Source: Nitrosospira briensis (GTDB lineage: Bacteria; Pseudomonadota; Gammaproteobacteria; Burkholderiales; Nitrosomonadaceae). Taken from it: a DNA stretch of 64,000 nucleotides. Location: assembly GCF_900115125.1 (NCBI RefSeq), contig NZ_FOVJ01000006.1, forward strand, positions 102,721 to 166,720. Reading direction: 5' to 3'. A program made the translations under genes and the position numbers. The notes under the pieces were generated by a model. That model had not been told where the DNA came from and searched no databases. It saw only the letters and a list, made by a program, of their open reading frames with translations. Position 1 is the stretch's first letter, and each line of letters begins with the position of its first letter. Shown piece after piece: positions 8,430 to 16,803 of the stretch.

Positions 8430-10729
8430 CCCCATTCTCTATCCGCATTGTCGAATTCCCTGATGCTGGGGGAAGAACAAAAAAGGTTTTATCTATTCAC
8501 TTGCTCAGACCCGAGATATCAGAGAATTCCTTTGATGACAAGCTTTCTAGGATTATCTCTTCCGGAAATCAATTTGATGCAATTCATTTTGTTGGTTTTG
8601 AAAATTGTATCGAACAAGCTCAAGTATGGCTGAAAAGCGATTCCAGTATTTGCGGAAGGCTTGATCTTGTGGTAGTTGATTTGCATAAGAACGCTAGAAT
8701 AATTTCATTTGATGAGAAGACAGGGAAGCATACCGCCGTATGTTCTAGAGGAGCTCCAGCGGCTGACACGCAATGCGTAATTGATGCTAATAGGAGATAC
8801 ACCCTCCAAGAGCTTTTTATTGCAAATAACGGTCACCTAATGGCACCGAAGGGATTCCACTACATTAAGCCATCTAAAAAACACGTTAACATCTTCTTGA
8901 GAACCGCAAACGTACTAGAGGATAGCGCGGCTGCAAGTATGATTGCATTCTGGATCATCCCATATGTTTGGGGGAGATGTATTGAGCATATTGTAGTGGA
9001 CACATCTGGTATTTCAGACATTGCCCTGACAGTGGCTTATGAGGCAATTTGTCGTCGTGGCCTAACAAAACTTCCCATTGTTTCGACCCACAATTCCTAT
9101 GGCGGCCTTGATCGGCTTACGATTGATCAACCAAATGAAACCCTGCTGTTGATATCTGCGACTACTTCAGGAGGATTGAGGAATAAACTCGTAAAACTTG
9201 GGGCAGAACAAGAGAACATCATCACTCTTTTTTATCTCGGAAATGAACCACAAAAGGCAGATTACACCCTTTGCGATTTAACAAAGGAAGCCGTGGATGG
9301 TTATCTCGGACTGGAACCTATTGATAATTATAGCGAAATCGATTGCCCCTACTGCAAACGCAAGTCATATCCTGTCAGTCTAAGAGGCGATCAATTTACT
9401 TTTGAGCCGCCTAAGGTAGAAGAGATTCATGTCGCGCTTTCTGATTTGCCGAATCAGCATCAAACGCTATTTAATCAGCTAGCTGGAATAGACTTCTTCA
9501 AGGTCTATCGAAATATAAATGACCGTAGTCTAGAAATCTATCTTGATGTGCAGGCTCTTTTTCAAACGCAAACTGAATATAGGCCTACTCGTGACTTACT
9601 AGAGCGTCTCAGTAAACAGTGGAAGGGAATGGTATTGCGCGGGGCGCCAGTCAATCTCAAGCAAATCGTATTTGCAGCCTATCCCTTCTCCAAGGAAATG
9701 GCTGATTCAGCAAATGGGATTGTGCTGGCATTTCAAACAAATTCTACACCTATGCTGAGCTCACAAGAATTGCAGCTTTCAGCCATAAAGACACCTGGAA
9801 CAGCGACCCTTGTGGTCGTCTCGTGTATAGATGATTCTCATGAACTGATGGCCATTAATCGGGATCTACGATCTAATCAACCACAAGGTAATACTACTTA
9901 CATTACTCCCGTATTCCGTGCGGACTCTAGTCGTGAAAGATCACGAATTAAATCAAATCTTACTTTTGGTGAAAATGGTGTAAATACTTTTAACCTTTAT
10001 AGCATGATAGATATCAATCTTCCCGAGGATGACAGAAATCACAGCTGGGATTCGGAGTTAAAGATACTCAACGAAATCGTGAATTGGGCCGATCTTGAAA
10101 ATTTAGCAATACCTCAGCTGGTAACGGAGAGAATTCGGTTTTTAGAATTAGAGGCTCCGACAAAAGGCATTTCAGAGAAATTGTTTTGGCCTGACTCTAG
10201 AGACAAGCAACTTCAAGTGCGCCCTGATTTTACTTTTCTTAATACAGATGGTGGAGCAAGACTCCCGTCTCAGGCGGACGTATTCATTGTGATTTCTGCT
10301 GTTCTACATCATTTGCGACAAGGAACTGCTGGAAAGCCTAAGCTATCTTATAAAACGTATGAACGAGCAATTTTGTCTCCGGATAATTTTGTGCGCTTTA
10401 ATGATGGTGTCATTCAGTCTGCAATGCTCCGCGCTGCGCGGGGATATGAATTAGCCTATGCGAATTGCGATGAACAAATTAGCTGTCGCATGAAAAATTT
10501 TATTGTTTCACATATCCAAAATATTCCCACCGGGGAGGGGGAGGCACTGATGGAATTTCTGCTGGCGCTAGCAAGTGGACGTTTGACGCTGCATTCCCAG
10601 CATTTAAAAGAGATATTCTCTGCGGTTCAGAATCAAAGCGCCCTTTTGCCGCATTACCAGTTTTTCGCTAAATATCTTGCTTCGCAAGCTCAAATTCAGC
10701 GCCCAGTGTTTGCCGATATCCCAGCATAA
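8426..10729 (+). CDS. Large protein with phosphoribosyltransferase-like core, cargo gene B
   Basis: 767 residues, starting at GTG inside the stop of the GHKL gene; GGGAG upstream can serve both. A middle segment (about residues 135-290) has the order HYIKPSKKHVNIFLRTANVL, then HIVVDTSGISDIALTVAYEA, then a strand-loop LLLISATTSGGLRNKLVKLG. This recalls orotate-type phosphoribosyltransferase folds and the PRTase-like proteins noted in conflict systems, but the classical acidic PRPP loop is not evident. A CPYC pair follows (about residue 310). The C-terminal 400 residues, largely helical, are unrecognised. Function unknown; an effector or nucleotide-directed role next to a GHKL ATPase is inference. 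Confidence 0.55.
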   Translation: MTPFSIRIVEFPDAGGRTKKVLSIHLLRPEISENSFDDKLSRIISSGNQFDAIHFVGFENCIEQAQVWLKSDSSICGRLDLVVVDLHKNARIISFDEKTGKHTAVCSRGAPAADTQCVIDANRRYTLQELFIANNGHLMAPKGFHYIKPSKKHVNIFLRTANVLEDSAAASMIAFWIIPYVWGRCIEHIVVDTSGISDIALTVAYEAICRRGLTKLPIVSTHNSYGGLDRLTIDQPNETLLLISATTSGGLRNKLVKLGAEQENIITLFYLGNEPQKADYTLCDLTKEAVDGYLGLEPIDNYSEIDCPYCKRKSYPVSLRGDQFTFEPPKVEEIHVALSDLPNQHQTLFNQLAGIDFFKVYRNINDRSLEIYLDVQALFQTQTEYRPTRDLLERLSKQWKGMVLRGAPVNLKQIVFAAYPFSKEMADSANGIVLAFQTNSTPMLSSQELQLSAIKTPGTATLVVVSCIDDSHELMAINRDLRSNQPQGNTTYITPVFRADSSRERSRIKSNLTFGENGVNTFNLYSMIDINLPEDDRNHSWDSELKILNEIVNWADLENLAIPQLVTERIRFLELEAPTKGISEKLFWPDSRDKQLQVRPDFTFLNTDGGARLPSQADVFIVISAVLHHLRQGTAGKPKLSYKTYERAILSPDNFVRFNDGVIQSAMLRAARGYELAYANCDEQISCRMKNFIVSHIQNIPTGEGEALMEFLLALASGRLTLHSQHLKEIFSAVQNQSALLPHYQFFAKYLASQAQIQRPVFADIPA

Positions 10730-10994
10730 TTCACCGCTTCCCCAATGAGTGCCTCAAACGGTATTCTGATTTCTGGACTTCTCTAGAGCAGTGATTAAGA
10801 TGATCCACCACTCATTGCATTTATTTTCTTAGCGTTGAATGGCCGCTTTTGGAAGGACTAACCGGTTGTTTAGGGCCAGGGCCAGACCATCGAGACCACC
10901 AGTTATTGACAAATATAAGTTTTCTCGGGATTTTGCATTTGATTTGTTATGTCGTGTCGCGGGGATCTGACGTGGAACGACTGGGGACAACTAT

Positions 10995-11385
10995 CCTTTA
11001 ATCGGTAACAGCGGTAACAATTCGCATAAGACACGGGCAACGCCCAATTCATAGGGTATTCCGCGTTACCGCAAAATGGTGCCGGTTCGAATATATCCGG
11101 TAACGGCGGTAACGGTAACAGACACAAGATACCTTAAATACCCTCAGCCACGGTTACGGTTACGATCACAGTTACGGTTACAGTTACGGTTACAGCGGCT
11201 TGATGCATCCCTGTAACGGTAACAGGGCCGCAATGCGTCAAGATTCCCTGTAACGGTAACGGTAACCGATGCAGTGGAGATTTCTGTAACGGATGACGTG
11301 TTACCGGCGGGTATAGCCGGTAATCCTGGGATTATGCGAAGAACTAAGCCAATATGGGGTGTTACCGTGTTACCGCCCTTACATC
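10995..11385. repeat. Dense GTAAC/GTTAC repeat array (possible origin of element 1)
   Basis: About 390 bases between two convergent genes contain roughly twenty copies of the 6-mer GGTAAC/GTTACC or GTAACG/CGTTAC on both strands. Clusters lie at 11003-11018, 11098-11120, 11150-11193, 11212-11223, 11249-11267 and 11359-11374, often as tandem pairs such as GTAACGGTAAC. Unit spacing of 6 or 10-12 bases within clusters suggests iterons. In P4-type satellites, short repeats bound by the primase/helicase mark the replication origin, and the element's replication ATPase is next door. There is no spacer/repeat regularity, so it is not a CRISPR. The sixfold core also resembles the integrase arm sites. 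Confidence 0.55.
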
Positions 11386-11396
11386 GATAATTGCGC

Positions 11397-13169
11397 TTAC
11401 TCTTCCTCATCCCGGTACCGTATAACATACACTCTGGATGAACCTAGTCCAGGCAGCCTCAAGACTTGTGACGGTTTGCCATCTTTGCCGGGAAGCAGCA
11501 ATCCAGCGGCTATCAAGACGTTCTTGACCGTCTTTTCATCAAACCCTTGGCAAACCTCCCGCCGGAATGTTTCCGGTAATACTAGAAACTCACGTCCCTC
11601 TTTTATCCCATTCCGATAAAAACCCGCCCTTTTTTGGATGCGCTGCTCAATTGTTGCGCTGATATCTTCAAAGCGGCTTGCACCGTGCGTTTCGAAGAAA
11701 GCACGTACCTGAGCGAGTATTGCCCGTTCTTCACGGTTGCCGCTACCGCCAAAGGCTTCCAACCAGACGGCAAAGCATTTGCGGGCAGCATGAATAGCCT
11801 CACCTTCCGCCCAGCCCGTCAATTTACAATGGGACGCAAGTTCTCCAGCCACGCCAACCAGTGAAAAGCGCCGCGCTACCCGCTCTACTTGCCCTGCCGC
11901 ATACGTCGGTATTATTCCAGTTGCCAATCGCTTGATTTGCTCCGGAATAACGTCTTTGAGGCTAGCCCGGTTCGCTACGAGGTAGCGCAACCATTCCTTA
12001 CCCGTTGTGCCATGATATTTGGCGGATGCAACCTTGATTGCTAACGCCAGCGCAGCGGCGTTGGGATGTCCATGCAATGTCTCAAATATCCCCATGCCTG
12101 CGCCAGCATCAGCTTCTATGTCCGCAAGGCGGATTTCCTGTCCGGCAGTCGATTGTTTGCCCGCTTGCGCCATGACAGCGGAAAGGGAGGCTTCGCCGGC
12201 ACTGAGGAACAGCAGTCGCCAGCGTTGGGCTGAACGGGCAAGTCCATTGCGTGACGCCCTCGCCTTGCCTTGACCATTCGCCAGAAGGTATGCTGCCTCT
12301 CCGGCACTATTCGGGTCTATCTGACCGATTTCATCCAGAATCAGCAGCCCATCATTGTGCAAGGTCGCTAATCCCTCTAACCCATTGACCGTACCGCGCC
12401 ATAGACGCACATAAGTTGAGGGGTTACCCCATACAGAAGCGGCAAGCTTCAATGCAGTGGATTTGCCAGAGGATGAAGCGCCGCGAAAATGAAAGCCGCC
12501 AGAATCTTCTCCTGCAATTTCAGCTAATGCGCCCGCAAAAGCCACAGAAAGAGCAAATACCAGCCGCGTGTTCCCTATCGCCAAAGCTGCGACAGAGTTA
12601 CGCCATTCGTCTGCCGTGCCTGACTCAGAATAAGCGGGTTCAGTGGCATGCGAATTTTGAAACACGACAAGCTCTTCAGCTTCCCCAATCGAGCCGTTAG
12701 GAGTAACAAAAGTATTACCATGCCAGCCCAAACGATCTACACAACGCGCTCTAGCATCTATCGGCTGTACCTTGATGTATGTAGCCAACAGGCCGCGTGC
12801 CGATGGACTTGGGGAAATTTGCAGGCCAAGCCGTGCAAGCTCACGCCTCACGTCTAACCCATCACTTTCCAGCAGTTCAAGCGGCATTGCCCATTGATGG
12901 GTGTGACCATCGTCATCCTGCCATTCCAGCAGTCGCCCCCATTCCCCGCTCTTCTCGTCCCGCGTCTTGGCAATAACGTGTAAAGGTGCGCAAACCCATT
13001 GGGGCGTTTGCTCATTGCCGTCTTTGTCCTTGCCGAGGAAGTAAACACCCGTTTCCGAGAGTTCGAAGCGCCCGCCACCATAGCGGCATAAAGTTACGGG
13101 TGCATTCGCTGAGTTTTGCCGGGATGCGAGCGGAGTGACTTGCGCTGTAACGGTGTTTTGCATTGTCAT
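11397..13169 (-). CDS. DUF927-like ATPase/helicase, replication protein of element 1
   Basis: 590 residues. An N-terminal domain of beta-rich character precedes a P-loop ATPase: Walker A FRGASSSGKST (about residues 230-240), Walker B LLILDEIGQID (about 273-283), then an arginine-rich segment. DUF927 proteins are superfamily-3-like helicases found in prophages and satellites, where they take part in replication together with primase modules. The start at 13169 (MTMQNTV) is preferred because AAGGGG lies 6 bases upstream; an ATG 15 bases earlier is also in frame but overlaps alpA. It follows alpA by 4 bases, so they are co-transcribed. The repeat array lies directly downstream. Confidence 0.75.
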   Translation of the reverse strand: MTMQNTVTAQVTPLASRQNSANAPVTLCRYGGGRFELSETGVYFLGKDKDGNEQTPQWVCAPLHVIAKTRDEKSGEWGRLLEWQDDDGHTHQWAMPLELLESDGLDVRRELARLGLQISPSPSARGLLATYIKVQPIDARARCVDRLGWHGNTFVTPNGSIGEAEELVVFQNSHATEPAYSESGTADEWRNSVAALAIGNTRLVFALSVAFAGALAEIAGEDSGGFHFRGASSSGKSTALKLAASVWGNPSTYVRLWRGTVNGLEGLATLHNDGLLILDEIGQIDPNSAGEAAYLLANGQGKARASRNGLARSAQRWRLLFLSAGEASLSAVMAQAGKQSTAGQEIRLADIEADAGAGMGIFETLHGHPNAAALALAIKVASAKYHGTTGKEWLRYLVANRASLKDVIPEQIKRLATGIIPTYAAGQVERVARRFSLVGVAGELASHCKLTGWAEGEAIHAARKCFAVWLEAFGGSGNREERAILAQVRAFFETHGASRFEDISATIEQRIQKRAGFYRNGIKEGREFLVLPETFRREVCQGFDEKTVKNVLIAAGLLLPGKDGKPSQVLRLPGLGSSRVYVIRYRDEEE

Positions 13170-13173
13170 CCCC

Positions 13174-13425
13174 TTAGAGCGCATTGGCAGCGGTTTTGCG
13201 AGCCGCTTCCAGCTTGACTACCAGGTTGCGAATTTCATCATCAGTCATCCCTGCAATGCGGGCAATATTGATAGCGGCAACTTCGCTAGCGGGCCAGCCT
13301 ACAGAGCGTGGACCTAATCTGACAGGCTTGGGCCAAAGCCCTTGCTGGATGCGTAAATAGATCGTTGAGCGCGAAGCACCAGACTCAGCTCTAACAGCAG
13401 GAAGCCGTAGGATTGCTTGAACCAT
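13174..13425 (-). CDS. AlpA-family helix-turn-helix regulator
   Basis: An 83-residue MerR-like DNA-binding protein: ILRLPAVRAESGASRSTIYL, then a turn GLWPKPVRLGPRSVGW, then an ASEVAAI helix. This ordering (wall of LRLPxVxxxxGxSRxTIYxxI...FPxPVxLGxRxVxW) is diagnostic of AlpA/phage excisionase-like regulators. In cryptic prophages AlpA drives expression of an adjacent excision gene; in satellites it regulates the early operon. It is the promoter-proximal partner of the DUF927 ATPase gene and probably controls element 1 gene expression or excision. A similar protein is encoded at 38451-38669 in element 2. Confidence 0.85.
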   Translation of the reverse strand: MVQAILRLPAVRAESGASRSTIYLRIQQGLWPKPVRLGPRSVGWPASEVAAINIARIAGMTDDEIRNLVVKLEAARKTAANAL

Positions 13426-13570
13426 GTTTGAACCTTTTTAGAAGTTGTTGAACAAGGTTGGCAATTTAATAGCATGAGAGGGTGCGCTAATACGCGCGGA
13501 GAGGCGCGGGAACTGGATGCGGATTACGTGGAATGTCGCGCCAGTATTGACGCAGAGAGGGCGCGGTGTA

Positions 13571-14191
13571 TTACTTGCGCGGGCCGGTTGGCAAGCCGTC
13601 TGCGCGAAGGATAGTCGCCATGATTTCAGCAGTACGTTCAGACACACCTTGCCCCTTTAGCCAGTCGATGACTTGCTGATTAGTAGGCGCGGTGGTCGGG
13701 TCGGCGGGGTCGTAGTTACTCCAGAAACGCTGTGCGGCAGCAGCGAGCTTTCGCAGTAAATCCGTTTCGTGTCTCCCCCATGGCCAATCCATGTTGCTCA
13801 GGGTGATGGGTTCGGACAGCCAGGGGAATTGTGCGGGGAGTTTATGCTGTATGCTTTTAAGCCAGGTGGCGAAGTTTGAAAGCTTGACTTCGCTTTCTTC
13901 CAGCCCTTCATCGCTTCGGGAAATCAATTTTAGAATGCCGTTAGCTCCAATGCTGCCCTTAGCCATGACAAGCAAATCATCGAATTGACGAGGTGGTTCC
14001 TTGAACAGCCTTGCGAGTTGCGGATTATCGAAAAGCTGGAAGTTGGCCGGATCGAGATCGCAAGCCAAGGCAACAGCTTGCCAGAGCCTTGCCTGTTTAA
14101 CTGATTTCCAGGTATTCCAATCCGGTTTGCGAAGTGCCCACGGGTCTTGTTCGGCTGGATGAAAATCGTCAGCGTTATCTTCCGGACACAT
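13571..14191 (-). CDS. Hypothetical protein of integrated elements, 206 aa
   Basis: An acidic-to-neutral soluble protein without signal peptide or membrane span. Visible parts are a Trp-rich N terminus (DPWALRKPDWNTWKSVKQAR), a central Leu/Ser helical region and an end that resembles a DNA-binding helical domain (TAPTNQQVIDWLKGQGVSER). Proteins with this N-terminal pattern occur next to integrases in small islands, but no function is known to me. It begins 3 bases after the stop of int, so the two are probably one transcript. A short 145-base gap separates it from alpA. Confidence 0.6.
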   Translation of the reverse strand: MCPEDNADDFHPAEQDPWALRKPDWNTWKSVKQARLWQAVALACDLDPANFQLFDNPQLARLFKEPPRQFDDLLVMAKGSIGANGILKLISRSDEGLEESEVKLSNFATWLKSIQHKLPAQFPWLSEPITLSNMDWPWGRHETDLLRKLAAAAQRFWSNYDPADPTTAPTNQQVIDWLKGQGVSERTAEIMATILRADGLPTGPRK

Positions 14192-14193
14192 CT

Positions 14194-15405
14194 TTACGCC
14201 ACGCCATGCAGGGGGACAATTTCCGCACCGGCTTTCAGTTTGTCCAGGTAATCAGCCCACTGTTGCATCATCTTGCGGCGTTCGGGCAAGTGGGCCGTGC
14301 GATTATAAGCGCGCCCATTGGGGTCTTTCACCGCATGGGCTAATTGGTGTTCGATAAAATCGGGCCGAAAACCCAGCACTTCATCAAGGATAGTGCGCGC
14401 CATGGCGCGGAAGCCGTGACCGCTCATCTCTTCCTTGTCGATGCCCATGCGCCGCATAGCGGCAAGGATTGCATTATCGCTCATAGGTCGGCCATTGGTG
14501 CGTGCGCCGGGAAACACGAAGCGTCCGCTCCCAGTGAGGGCTTGCAGTTCAGTGAGTATTTCCACCGCTTGCCGTGCAAGCGGAACAATGTGCGGCGTAT
14601 TAGTCTTGGTGACGGTATAACGCCATTCCGCCCCATCAATGTCAATATCCTTCCATTCAGCCGTGCGAAGCTCTCCAGGACGAACGAACACCAGCGGGGC
14701 AAGGCGCAATGCGCACCGCACAACATGCGAGCCTGTATAGTCATCCATTGCCCGCAATAATGACGCTACCTGCTTGGGTTCGGTAATGGCTGCAAAGTGT
14801 TCACCTTTCACCGGGGGAAGTGCACCCCTCAGATCGGCAGAAATATCTCTCGTGGCGCGTCCGGTTGCGATTGCGTAGCGAAATACTTGCCCACAATTAC
14901 CCAATGCCCTATGCGCGGTTTCTACTGCTCCCCTGCTTTCGATGCGCCGTACTGTTGCCAGCAGTTCAGGCGCGGCAATCTCTGCAATGGGTTTACTGCC
15001 GATCCAGGGAAATAGGTCGCGCTCAAACCGGCGGATGATACGCTCGCCATGACTGGCATTCCAGGTGCCGGAATATTTTGTATACCACTCCCGCGTAATA
15101 ACTTCGAAACTGTTCGCCCCCTGTTCCGATTTGGCGGCTTTGACCGCTTTACGGTTTTCGCCCGGATCGGCGTCGAAAGCCAGCAGTTTGCGCGCTTCAT
15201 CACGCCGGTTACGAGCATCCTTTAAGCTCACATCGGGATAAACGCCCATGGAAAGAGTTTTGCGTTTGCCGCCGTAGCGGTAATCAAACCGCCACCAGCG
15301 TGAACCATTCGGCTTGAGCAGCAGGTAAAGCCCGCGCTCGTCCGTTAGCTTGATAGGTTTTTGAGCCGGTTTGGCATTACGGATTGCGGTGTCAGTAAGT
15401 GCCAT
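14194..15405 (-). CDS. int: Tyrosine recombinase (P4-type integrase) of element 1
   Basis: 403 residues. The N-terminal DUF4102-type arm-binding domain (LTDERGLYLLLKPNGSRWW) is followed by a SAM-like core-binding domain and the catalytic domain. That domain carries RPGELRTAEW (first Arg), HGFR (His, Arg), HQLAH and YNRT with the nucleophile Tyr. It inserts and excises DNA at a tRNA-like site, here ssrA, whose 3' end lies 164 bases upstream. The ATG at 15405 (MALTDTAIRNAKPA) is the family-typical start; the longer reading frame to 15444 runs through the arm-site array. Five GTTACCGTCA-like sites overlap its promoter, so it may repress itself. Confidence 0.92.
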   Translation of the reverse strand: MALTDTAIRNAKPAQKPIKLTDERGLYLLLKPNGSRWWRFDYRYGGKRKTLSMGVYPDVSLKDARNRRDEARKLLAFDADPGENRKAVKAAKSEQGANSFEVITREWYTKYSGTWNASHGERIIRRFERDLFPWIGSKPIAEIAAPELLATVRRIESRGAVETAHRALGNCGQVFRYAIATGRATRDISADLRGALPPVKGEHFAAITEPKQVASLLRAMDDYTGSHVVRCALRLAPLVFVRPGELRTAEWKDIDIDGAEWRYTVTKTNTPHIVPLARQAVEILTELQALTGSGRFVFPGARTNGRPMSDNAILAAMRRMGIDKEEMSGHGFRAMARTILDEVLGFRPDFIEHQLAHAVKDPNGRAYNRTAHLPERRKMMQQWADYLDKLKAGAEIVPLHGVA

Positions 15406-15465
15406 GACGGTAACTCCATTTGACGGTAAGTCTGTTACCGTCAAGTTTACCGTCAGTTACCGTCG
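15405..15465. promoter_or_regulatory. Proximal integrase arm-like sites of element 1 (five copies)
   Basis: TGACGGTAAC (15405-15414), TGACGGTAAG (15421-15430), and in inverse orientation GTTACCGTCA (15434-15443), TTTACCGTCA (15446-15455) and GTTACCGTCG (15456-15465). The block overlaps the integrase start codon and promoter, so it could be both an arm-binding array and an autoregulatory operator. Two exact copies recur at the far end of the element (5844-5865). Confidence 0.55.
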
Positions 15466-15503
15466 GATTGCAATAGTCGAGTTTGGATGTGTTTGGACAA
15501 CAA

Positions 15504-15535
15504 AAAACCCGCAAGCCTTTATTCATGCGGGTTTT
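15504..15535 (-). terminator. Terminator between ssrA and integrase
   Basis: Stem AAAACCCGCA (15504-15513) with TGCGGGTTTT (15526-15535) and a 12-base loop; read on the minus strand it ends in a run of T. It lies 34 bases past the CCA of ssrA, so it is the natural ssrA terminator, also protecting int from readthrough. Confidence 0.8.
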
Positions 15536-15568
15536 CTGGATTTCTTTGGACTACTTAGGACACTTCAT

Positions 15569-15929
15569 TGGTGGAGGCGGCGGGAATCGAACCCGCGTCC
15601 GCAAGTCCTCTACAGGCAGTTCTACATACTTAGCCATGCTCTTTAGTTTAACCTGGCATACGTCAACCGGCGGACTGATGACAGGCGAGTCACCTATTTT
15701 TTAGCGCTCTGTAAAGTGACCCTACCGAGCGCGATCCTCGTTAATGGCTCCGCTGTCTGTTGCCAGACCCGACGTTGAGGCCCATCGGTGCGGAGTCCAG
15801 CCGGATTAAGCGGCTAGAGCGTAGCTTTCGTCGTTTGCGACTATTGGTTTCCAGATGTATTTACGAGGTAACTGGTCCTCGGTATGCCCTGCTCTGCTTT
15901 GCAACCCACGTCGAAGCCAGGTCGCCCCC
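15569..15929 (-). ncRNA. ssrA: Transfer-messenger RNA (tmRNA)
   Basis: A 361-nt tmRNA that rescues stalled ribosomes and adds a degradation tag. The 5' end reads GGGGGCGACCTGGCTTCGAC and the 3' end CGCCTCCACCA; the two form a 7-bp acceptor stem. The T-arm is GCGGG TTCGATT CCCGC. The internal reading frame, located by GCAAACGACGAAAGCTACGC (about 15840 downward), encodes ANDESYALAA followed by TAA. The coding resume site lies after a typical AATAGTC. A possible -10 box (TATAGT, complement of 16018-16023) lies about 90 bases upstream, so a precursor would be trimmed. Its 3' end is the attachment site of element 1. The whole molecule is intact. Confidence 0.97.
15576..15591 (+). repeat. Proximal attachment site of element 1 inside ssrA T-arm
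   Basis: GGCGGCGGGAATCGAA, the complement of the ssrA T-stem/acceptor 3' region, is the candidate core that element 1's integrase used. A 14/16 match in the same orientation lies at 5775-5790. Integration into the 3' end leaves the RNA gene complete. Confidence 0.4.
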
Positions 15930-16041
15930 GGCATTCGGTTTTTCTGTATTACATCCGTTAGAGGATATTGAACCGGAAGAGTTCAACGACGCCCCAAAGA
16001 GACGCAACCCGTGATTCACTATAACAGAAACCAGGGCATAA

Positions 16042-16689
16042 CTAAAGATAGCCCAGCAGTTCCTGTGGCTGATCAATGAGATATCTCGCACCCCAGGACT
16101 CCGGCGGACCCACATTCCCGAGATAGCCGTATTTGGCGATAACCGGTTCCATACCGGCGGCCAGGCTGGCCTGGACATCGCGCAGGTCGTCACCAAGGTA
16201 GATGCACCCCGCAGGCGCAACATCCAGCGCGCTGCTCGCGGCCAGCAGCGGCTCCGGATGAGGCTTGGAATAAGTGGTATCGCCACCACTGACGACGCAT
16301 GCAGTCCGGTTGGTCAAGCCCAGCTCCTGCAACAACGGTATTGTGAAGCGTGCCGGTTTATTGGTCACGATTCCCCAGGGAAGCCCCCGAACATCAAGTT
16401 GGTCAAGCAGTTCCGCTACACCCGGAAACAAACGTGTTTCCCGGCACAACTGTTCAGCATAAAAATCGAGGAACTCGGTACGCATCGCGTCATAATCCGC
16501 ATCCCCCGGTTTGATATTGAACCCAAGGCCCAGCAATCCGCGTGCACCGGCCGAGGCCTCGTTACGAATGAGTTCCATCGGCAAGGTTGAGAGACCGCGA
16601 GCGATGCGTTGCCGGTTAAGTGCATGGCCCAGGTCGGGTGCGGTATTGGCGAGGGTGCCGTCAAGATCGAAGAGAACGGCTTTAATCAT
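16042..16689 (-). CDS. gph: Phosphoglycolate phosphatase
   Basis: A cytoplasmic HAD-family hydrolase of 215 residues that removes phosphate from 2-phosphoglycolate, a by-product of RuBisCO oxygenation and of DNA repair. Motif I is FDLDGTL (Asp8 nucleophile, Asp10), motif II is IVTNKPA, the Lys of motif III is in SKPHPEPLL, and motif IV is YLGDDLRDV. The cap domain lies at about residues 15-85. It lies about 115 bases downstream of ubiG on the same strand, a pairing common in beta- and gammaproteobacteria. In an autotroph such as Nitrosospira it would be needed for carbon metabolism. A related enzyme (MupP-like or pyrophosphatase PpaX) cannot be fully excluded. Confidence 0.9.
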   Translation of the reverse strand: MIKAVLFDLDGTLANTAPDLGHALNRQRIARGLSTLPMELIRNEASAGARGLLGLGFNIKPGDADYDAMRTEFLDFYAEQLCRETRLFPGVAELLDQLDVRGLPWGIVTNKPARFTIPLLQELGLTNRTACVVSGGDTTYSKPHPEPLLAASSALDVAPAGCIYLGDDLRDVQASLAAGMEPVIAKYGYLGNVGPPESWGARYLIDQPQELLGYL

Positions 16690-16803
16690 GGATGAGTTAT
16701 TGCGTGCGTAGAGGGCGGAGCGGTGCGAAAAAGATTTTCGAATCGGGAAGGACGGACGGGAGCGGGATTATCAAGGTTTTATGGATTTAACCACTTCACG
16801 ATT

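Larger units (their letters stand above)
5775..15591. mobile_element. Integrated element 1 (ssrA-associated satellite-like island)
   Basis: A 9.8-kb unit bounded on the right by the 3' end of ssrA and on the left by a degenerate copy of it. It contains, from the right: arm-like sites, integrase, a 206-aa protein, AlpA, a DUF927-like ATPase, a repeat array, and then plus-strand cargo (6217-10729). The left end has two exact copies of the GTTACCGTCA site also found in front of int. Gene order int-alpA-replication ATPase is that of P4-type satellites and small integrative elements. No capsid, portal or conjugation genes are present, so it would need a helper to move between cells. Boundaries are inferred. 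Confidence 0.6.

Noticed and set aside
10995..11385. Possible CRISPR array
   Set aside because: Units are 6-11 bases, on both strands, with no constant spacer length and no cas genes.
15991..15995. GGGGC as 5' end of tmRNA
   Set aside because: The first base would mispair with the 3' strand; GGGGGCG at 15929 pairs fully and is followed by the tmRNA-like CTGGCTTCGACG.
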